NCBI RefSeq assembly: GCF_026340675.1
Contig: NZ_JAPEOX010000001.1
Coordinates: 6,634,001 to 6,698,000 of the forward strand
Source: Streptomyces sp. NBC_01264
GTDB taxonomy: Bacteria; Actinomycetota; Actinomycetes; Streptomycetales; Streptomycetaceae
Direction of reading: 5' to 3'
Length of the DNA stretch: 64,000 nucleotides
The translations under genes and the position numbers were made by a program. Under the pieces are notes generated by a model. That model was not told the DNA's origin, ran no database searches, and saw nothing but the letters and a program-made list of their open reading frames with translations. Shown here piece after piece: positions 58,820 through 64,000 of the stretch. Position 1 is the first letter of the stretch, and every line of letters starts with the position of its first letter.

Positions 58820-59039
58820 GCCGTTCACTGCTTCCGGGGCGGCCGCCTAGGCCGTTCGCGGCGACCCGGCGGCCCGCCTAGGTACTGCCTTAGGCCACCT
58901 CAGGGACCCCCGGTCCCGGCCTAAGGCCCCCCGGCCCGTACAGATGCGGCATGCTCCCGATGTGCCGGCACCCCCTGGGGCGCGAATCTTGGATCACACC
59001 GAACGAGGTGTCCGAGAAAAGCGAACCAGGGAGCACGAG

Positions 59040-59207
59040 ATGTTCGAGTACGAGATCGCCACCGCCCGCCGCGACGACCTCATCCGCGAGGCCGACGCCT
59101 TCCGTCTGGTCCAGGAAGCGAAGAAGGCCCGCCGCCTCTTCTCCCGCAGCCAGGAACCGGAGGGGTCGGTGAGAGGACAGCGCGGCCGGTTCACCCGCGC
59201 CGCGTAA
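59040..59207 (+). CDS. Very small basic protein, 55 aa
   Basis: From ATG with GGGAGCACGAG just upstream (an upstream in-frame start in the same frame lacks codon bias). MFEYEIATARRDDLIREADAFRLVQEAKKARRLFSRSQE is a charged amphipathic helix, a type of small protein common in streptomycetes; the C-terminus is Arg-rich. It could bind nucleic acid or membranes. It lies upstream of the LuxR gene. Function unknown. Confidence 0.7.
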   Translation: MFEYEIATARRDDLIREADAFRLVQEAKKARRLFSRSQEPEGSVRGQRGRFTRAA

Positions 59208-59288
59208 CCCGCGTCGCGAGACCGTGCGAACCGGCACGTGATGAGAAGCGCACCGATATCCAGTGCCGACGGGCAGGGCCTCTGTGCG

Positions 59289-62200
59289 ATGCTCGGCGGC
59301 GTGGAGACCAGATCTGTCAGCCCGGTGTTCGTCGGCCGAGCCGACGAACTGGCCGTACTCACCGACGCCCTGACGCGCGCCGCCGGCCAGGAGCCGCAGG
59401 CACTGCTCATAGGCGGCGAGGCCGGGGTCGGCAAGACCCGCCTCACCGAGGAGTTCCTCTGCGAGGCCGACCGCCGCGGCGCGGTCGTAGCCGTCGGAGG
59501 CTGTGTGGAGATCGGGGCGGAGGGACTTCCCTTCGCCCCGTTTTCGACCGCACTGCGCACCCTGCACCGCCTGCTCCCCGACGAACTGGCCGCGGCCGCC
59601 GTCGGCCAGGAGGGCGAACTCGCACGCATCCTCCCCGAACTGGGCGAGACCCCGCGCGGCCCGCACGACGAGGAGAGCACCGCCCGGCTCTTCGAACTGA
59701 CGGCCCGGATGCTGGAACGGCTCGCCGCCGACCGCACCGTCGTCCTCGTCCTGGAAGACCTGCACTGGGCGGACACCTCCACCCGGCACCTGCTCTCCTA
59801 CCTCTTCCGCGCACTCGGCAGCGGCCGGCTCGTCGTGGTCGCCACCTACCGCGCCGACGACGTCCACCGCCGCCATCCGCTGCGCCCGCTCCTCGCGGAG
59901 CTCGACCGGCTGCGCACCGTCCAGCGCATCGAGCTGTCCCGCTTCAACCGGGCCGAGGTACGCCGCCAGCTCGCCGGGATCCTCGCCTCCCAGCCCGACG
60001 AGGAGTTCGTCGAATCGGTCTTCGACCGCTCCGACGGCAACGCCTTCTTCGTCGAGGAACTCGTCGCCTCCCGCGCCAGCGGCTGCCGCACCGGCCTCAC
60101 CGAATCCCTGCGCGACCTGCTCCTGGTCCGCGTCGAGGTCCTGCCCGACGCCGCGCAGCGCGTCGTGCGCATCGTCGCCGAGGGCGGCTCCACGGTGGAG
60201 TACCCCCTGCTGCGGGCCGTCACCCGGCTCTCCGAGGACGAACTGATCGAGGCCCTGCGCGCGGCGGTCGGCGCCAACATCCTCCTCGCCACCCCCGACG
60301 GCGACGGCTACCGCTTCCGCCACTCCCTGGTCCGCGAGGCCGTCTCCGACGACCTGCTGCCCGGCGAGCGCGCCCGCGTCAACCGCCGCTACGCCGAGGA
60401 GCTCGAACAGGACGACTCGCTGATCCGCGCGGAGGAGCGGGTCATCCGCCTCGCCACCTACTGGTACTACGCCAACGACTCGGTCAAGGCCCTGCCCGCC
60501 GTGCTCGCGGCCTCGGTGGCCGCCCGGCGCCGGCACGCCTACTCCGAGCAACTGCGCCTGCTGGAACGGGCCATGGAACTGTGGGAGGCCGTACCGGAGG
60601 AGGTGCGCGGCGAACTGCGCCCGGCGGACTACACCGAGGTCTACCCGCCCTGCGGCTGCGACCCGGCGACGACCCCGCTGCAACGCCTCGACCTGCTGGC
60701 CGAAGCCACCGTCGCGGCCCGCTTCGGCGGCGAGCGCGAACGCGCGCTGAAGCTGACCAAGACGGCCCTGCGGCTGCTGGCGGACGGCCACGACCCGCTG
60801 CGCGCCGCCTGGTTCTGGACCGAACGCTCCCGGATGATCGCGAGCCTGGCCCGCGGCGACGGCTGGGAGGAGCTGGCCAAGGCGCAGGAGCTCGTCCGCG
60901 GGCTGCCCCCGTCCCAGGTGCACGCCGACGTCCTGGTCCGGGCCGCGAGCTGGGGCATGCTCCACAAGCCGGGGCCCGACAACCTGGTCGCCGCCGAACG
61001 CGCCGTGGAGTACGCGCGGATGGTCGGCGCCGAGGACACCGAACTCAACGCCCGGATCACCGTCGGCAGCCTGCTCGTCGACTCCGGGGACACCCAGCGC
61101 GGACTCGCCGAGATGCACGCGGTCAGGGACCGGGCCGCCGAGCTCGGACTCGCCATGCTGGTAGGACGCGCGCACGTGAACCTCACCTCCCACCTGGAAA
61201 GCCTGGGCCGGTCCCGCGAAGCGGTGGAACTGGCCGAAGAGGGCGCCGAGCTGGTCAAGAACTCCCATCTGATGGACTCCGAGGCGTACATCCGGGGGAA
61301 CATGGCGGAGAGCCTGTACAGCCTGGGCCGGTGGGAGGAGGCCGCGACGCAGGCCCGCCGCACCCTGACCCTCGTCAGCAGCGCCGCCCCGCGCGCCGCC
61401 GCCGTCGTACGGCTGTCCTACCTGGCCCTGGCCCGCGGCGAACTCGCCGAGGCGGCCGGCCAGCTCACCGCCGCCCGTACCCACTTCGGGGCCCACGACG
61501 GGCAGCCCCAGCACCGGATCCCGCTGTTCCGCCTCGCGATCGGCGTGGCCGCGGCGGAGGGCCGGATAGCCGACGTCCGCAGCGAGGTGGCCGCCGTCAT
61601 CGACCACGGTTTCCCGCTCGGCATCCACCGCTACGCCTGGCCGCTGCTGCTCGCCGCCGCCTCGGCCGAAGCCGAGGCCCGCGGCCTGCCCGGCGCGGAG
61701 GCCGGCCGCGAGGAGGCGCTGACCGTGCTGCGCACCGCGGCCCGGGGCCTGGCCACACCGGCCCCGGTGTGGACCGCCCACTCCGAGTACCTCAGGGCCG
61801 AGCTGCTGCGCGCCGAGGCCCGGGACACCGTCGCCGACTGGACGGCCGTGGAAGCGGCCGTACGCCCCCTGGAGCGCCCCTACCTGCTCGCCAGGGCCCA
61901 GTACCGGCTCGTGGAGGCGCTCCTGGCCGCCGGCGGGGACCGCGAGGCCGCCGCCGGGCTGCTCCAGGAGGCCTACGCCGCCGCCGAGCAGCTCGGAGCC
62001 CGCCGGATCCGGGAGGACCTGGCCCTGCTCGCACAGCGCGCCAGGCTCCCGCTCACCCCCGTGGACGACGCCGCCGGGGCCCTGCTCGCTCCGGGCGCGG
62101 ACCCGGTCGAGGCGCTGGGCCTGACCAGCCGCGAACGGGACGTGCTGCGCCTGGTCGCGGCGGGCCACACCAACCGCCAGATCGCCGAGGAGCTCTTCAT

Positions 62201-62339
62201 CTCCCCGAAGACGGCCAGCGTGCACGTCTCGAACATCCTGGCGAAGCTCGGTGTCGCGAGCCGCGGCGAAGCGGCCGCCCTGACCCACCGGCTGCGGCTC
62301 TTCGGCCCCGTGGCCCAGCAGCCCGCCGGGACGCACTGA
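59289..62339 (+). CDS. Large LuxR family regulator (LAL type)
   Basis: 1016 residues from the chosen ATG (MLGGVETRSVSPVFVGRADELAVL); in-frame GTGs at 59238 and 59301 are alternatives. N-terminal AAA/NTPase: Walker A IGGEAGVGKTR (about residues 38-48), Walker B-like TVVLVLEDLHWAD (about 160). TPR-like helical middle (about 400-900). C-terminal LuxR HTH LTSRERDVLRLVAAGHTNRQIAEELFISPKTASVHVSNILAKLGVASR. Such LALs activate transcription on binding ATP and a ligand; the target is unknown. The downstream gene is convergent. Confidence 0.92.
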   Translation: MLGGVETRSVSPVFVGRADELAVLTDALTRAAGQEPQALLIGGEAGVGKTRLTEEFLCEADRRGAVVAVGGCVEIGAEGLPFAPFSTALRTLHRLLPDELAAAAVGQEGELARILPELGETPRGPHDEESTARLFELTARMLERLAADRTVVLVLEDLHWADTSTRHLLSYLFRALGSGRLVVVATYRADDVHRRHPLRPLLAELDRLRTVQRIELSRFNRAEVRRQLAGILASQPDEEFVESVFDRSDGNAFFVEELVASRASGCRTGLTESLRDLLLVRVEVLPDAAQRVVRIVAEGGSTVEYPLLRAVTRLSEDELIEALRAAVGANILLATPDGDGYRFRHSLVREAVSDDLLPGERARVNRRYAEELEQDDSLIRAEERVIRLATYWYYANDSVKALPAVLAASVAARRRHAYSEQLRLLERAMELWEAVPEEVRGELRPADYTEVYPPCGCDPATTPLQRLDLLAEATVAARFGGERERALKLTKTALRLLADGHDPLRAAWFWTERSRMIASLARGDGWEELAKAQELVRGLPPSQVHADVLVRAASWGMLHKPGPDNLVAAERAVEYARMVGAEDTELNARITVGSLLVDSGDTQRGLAEMHAVRDRAAELGLAMLVGRAHVNLTSHLESLGRSREAVELAEEGAELVKNSHLMDSEAYIRGNMAESLYSLGRWEEAATQARRTLTLVSSAAPRAAAVVRLSYLALARGELAEAAGQLTAARTHFGAHDGQPQHRIPLFRLAIGVAAAEGRIADVRSEVAAVIDHGFPLGIHRYAWPLLLAAASAEAEARGLPGAEAGREEALTVLRTAARGLATPAPVWTAHSEYLRAELLRAEARDTVADWTAVEAAVRPLERPYLLARAQYRLVEALLAAGGDREAAAGLLQEAYAAAEQLGARRIREDLALLAQRARLPLTPVDDAAGALLAPGADPVEALGLTSRERDVLRLVAAGHTNRQIAEELFISPKTASVHVSNILAKLGVASRGEAAALTHRLRLFGPVAQQPAGTH

Positions 62340-62354
62340 AGGGGCTCAGGGCGG

Positions 62355-62537
62355 CTACCCGGCCTGGGCCGCCGGGTGCTCCTTCGCCCGTATGAGCACC
62401 TTGCCGGAGTCCAGGTCTATCGGACCCTTTCCCGGGTCGCCGTCGTTCACGTCGATCCGGGAAAGCTCCAGCCGCTTCTTCTCCTCGTCCGTGTGCTTGC
62501 GTCCCGGACTGAACAGCTCCTCGATCATGTTGAACAT
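62355..62537 (-). CDS. DUF6191 small protein
   Basis: 60 residues from ATG (MFNMIEELFSPGRKHTDEEKKRLELSRIDVNDGDPGKGPIDLDSGKVLIR), the full pattern of the small streptomycete DUF6191 family. It is Asp/Lys/Arg-charged with a short hydrophobic start. A GTG three codons earlier is possible. It is adjacent to and same strand as the preceding sugar-dehydrogenase-like gene (42 bases downstream of its stop), so probably the end of that transcript. Function unknown. Confidence 0.8.
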   Translation of the reverse strand: MFNMIEELFSPGRKHTDEEKKRLELSRIDVNDGDPGKGPIDLDSGKVLIRAKEHPAAQAG

Positions 62538-62579
62538 CGCGTCCACCGCGCCTTCCGGCCCCCCGTCGGGGCCCGCCGC

Positions 62580-63935
62580 TCATCCCACGGTCAGTGTCAG
62601 GATCCTGTCGTCACCGGTTTCCGGCGACCCGCGCCCGTCCGTCTCGCTCGTGACCAGCAGCAGTCTGTCCCCGCCCAGGGCCACCACGGTGCGCAGCCGG
62701 CCGTACTCGCCCGTCAGGAACGCCTCGGGCGCCGCCACCGGCTCCGCCCCGGCCAGCGGGATCCGCCAGAGCCGCTCCCCCTTCAGCCCGGCCATCCAGA
62801 CGGAGCCCTGTGCCCAGGCGATCCCGCTCGGCGAGGCCTCGTCGGTCTTCCACACCGCCACCGGATCGCGCATCCCCGGCTTGCCGGCCTTGCCCTCGGC
62901 CTCCGGCCAGCCGTAGTTCGCGCCGGGCTCGATCAGATTCAGCTCGTCCCAGGTGTGCTGGCCGAACTCGGCCGCCCACAGCCGTTTGTCCTTGTCCCAG
63001 GCGAGCCCCTGCACATTGCGGTGCCCGTAGGAGTAGACGACGGAGTCGGCCTCCGGATTGCCGTGCACCGGCTCCCCGTCCGGGGTCATCCGCAGGATCT
63101 TCCCGCCCAGCGACTTCTTGTCCTGGGCCAGCCCGGTCTCCCCGGTCTCGCCCGTCCCGGCGTAGAGCATCTTGTCCGGGCCGAAGGCGATTCGCCCGCC
63201 GTTGTGGATGAGCCCCTTGGGGATCCCCCTGAACACGGTGTCGGGCGCGCCCAGCTGGTCGCCCGCCGGTCTCCGCTCGTCATAGCGCAGCCGTGCGATG
63301 CGGTTGTCGGACTCGGTGGTGAAGTAGGCGTACACCATGAGGTCCGAGGCGAAGGAAGGGGACACGGCCAGGCCCAGCAGCCCGCCCTCGCCGCCCGGGG
63401 CCACCCCGGGCACCTTGCCGACCGGGGTCACGGCCCCCGTGCCCACGTCGACCCGGCTGATCGTGCCCTTGTCCCGCGAGGCGACCAGCAGGTTCCCGTC
63501 GGGCAGCGGAGCCACCCCCCACGGGGACTCCAGGCCCTGCGCGGCCACGCCGGTCACGGTCACGCTGCCCTTGGCCGGAGGCCCGGAGGGCGACGCGGAC
63601 GCGGAGCCGGAGGCCGACGGGCCGCCCGAGGCGCCCGGCGGCGCGGAGCCCGCCACGGTGCCCGGTGGCGCATCGCTCGGCCGGGCTCCGGTGCCGGCCG
63701 GCGGCGAGCAGCCCGCCGCGAGCAGCGCCCCGCATCCCGCCAGGGCGAAGGCCGCCAGCACCCCGCGGGACCGGGCGCGCGGCCCGGCGTACGACCGCGG
63801 CGGCCCGTCCGCCCGCCGCCGCTCCGGGCCCTGCTCCCGATCCCGCTCCGGCGCCCGGCCCAACCCCTGCGGCTGTCCCTGCGGCTGTCCCTGCGGCTGG
63901 CCCTGCCCTCGTCCCCGCGCCTGTCCGTTTCGCAT
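62580..63935 (-). CDS. PQQ-dependent sugar dehydrogenase-like lipoprotein
   Basis: 451 residues from the ATG preceded by GGAGGGGAG. An unusually long Arg/Gln-rich N-region with GQPQGQPQGQPQG repeats is followed by a hydrophobic helix and lipobox ALLAAGC (Cys about residue 76), a Ser/Pro/Gly linker, and a six-bladed glucose/sorbosone dehydrogenase (GSDH) propeller: LESPWGVAPLPDGNLLVASRDKGTISRV, GGEGGLLGLAVSPSFASD, HNGGRIAFGPDKMLYAGTGE, VYSYGHRNVQGLAWDKDKRLWAAEFGQHTWDELNLIEPGANYGWPE. The substrate is probably an aldose outside the cell. The long N-region before the signal helix is odd. Confidence 0.88.
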   Translation of the reverse strand: MRNGQARGRGQGQPQGQPQGQPQGLGRAPERDREQGPERRRADGPPRSYAGPRARSRGVLAAFALAGCGALLAAGCSPPAGTGARPSDAPPGTVAGSAPPGASGGPSASGSASASPSGPPAKGSVTVTGVAAQGLESPWGVAPLPDGNLLVASRDKGTISRVDVGTGAVTPVGKVPGVAPGGEGGLLGLAVSPSFASDLMVYAYFTTESDNRIARLRYDERRPAGDQLGAPDTVFRGIPKGLIHNGGRIAFGPDKMLYAGTGETGETGLAQDKKSLGGKILRMTPDGEPVHGNPEADSVVYSYGHRNVQGLAWDKDKRLWAAEFGQHTWDELNLIEPGANYGWPEAEGKAGKPGMRDPVAVWKTDEASPSGIAWAQGSVWMAGLKGERLWRIPLAGAEPVAAPEAFLTGEYGRLRTVVALGGDRLLLVTSETDGRGSPETGDDRILTLTVG

Positions 63936-64000
63936 CGCCGTACTCCCCTCCGGTCCTCCGATCGTGCCCTCACACGACTCAACAGCGCCGACCATGCCCC

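Overview
The window is high-GC actinobacterial chromosome, almost certainly Streptomyces. The signs are near-total G/C at third codon positions, frequent GTG/TTG starts, GTGA/ATGA stop-start overlaps, an SsgA-like protein, a DUF397/XRE pair, a DUF6191 protein, and a RmdB-like GGDEF-EAL gene beside ligA and the gat operon. From memory this order (sdaA-glyA-gcvH-gcvT, ligA-rmdB, gatC-gatA-small gene-gatB) matches the S. coelicolor core around SCO5464-SCO5505; that was not checked by search. I see no prophage, insertion sequence, CRISPR array or tRNA/rRNA gene.

Layout. 0-7.3 kb: end of an EF-hand protein, a PadR regulator, a propeller-like protein, a cobalamin-riboswitch-led cobalt ECF transporter (cbiM-cbiN-cbiQ-cbiO, minus strand), a flavodoxin-like protein, an AMIN-like secreted protein, an SsgA-like sporulation protein and a small Asn/Gly-rich secreted protein. 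7.5-14.1 kb: a serine/glycine block on the minus strand (sdaA, an APC permease, glyA, gcvH, gcvT) whose gcvT leader is a two-aptamer glycine riboswitch. 14.2-16.6 kb: a P-loop protein and two SseB-like paralogues. 17-23.3 kb: a five-gene peptide ABC importer in the order permease C, binding lipoprotein, permease B, ATPase D, ATPase F.

23.7-31.3 kb: a TRIC/UPF0126 channel, a thioesterase-like protein, a cysteine desulfurase and mnmA (tRNA thiolation) flanking a Tat-type amidase, then a quinone oxidoreductase divergent from a GlxA/AraC regulator. 31.4-34.8 kb: a large secreted subtilisin with the only in-frame TTA (bldA-dependent) codon I found. 34.9-42.9 kb: a DUF1330 protein, an unknown protein, an SDR, a short MetE-core protein, ligA and an rmdB-like c-di-GMP enzyme. 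43.4-47 kb: gatC, gatA, a small membrane-like protein and gatB, the tRNA-dependent amidotransferase operon. 47-50.8 kb: a protein kinase with an atypical HGD catalytic loop, a small membrane-anchored protein and a DUF397/XRE pair. 50.8-64 kb: an alpha/beta hydrolase with a duplicated operator-like site, DinB, ClC, GNAT, cupin-like, MMPL and second GNAT genes, small proteins, a large LuxR (LAL) regulator, a DUF6191 protein and a PQQ-type sugar-dehydrogenase-like lipoprotein.

Intergenic DNA carries copies of a dispersed Streptomyces repeat (about 23.5, 25.4-25.8 and 43.0-43.2 kb), strong GC hairpin terminators and several operator-like dyads. No wholly new multi-gene system is evident. The best leads are the TTA-containing protease, the HGD-type kinase, the duplicated operator between the XRE/DUF397 pair and the hydrolase, and the SseB pair next to serine/glycine catabolism.
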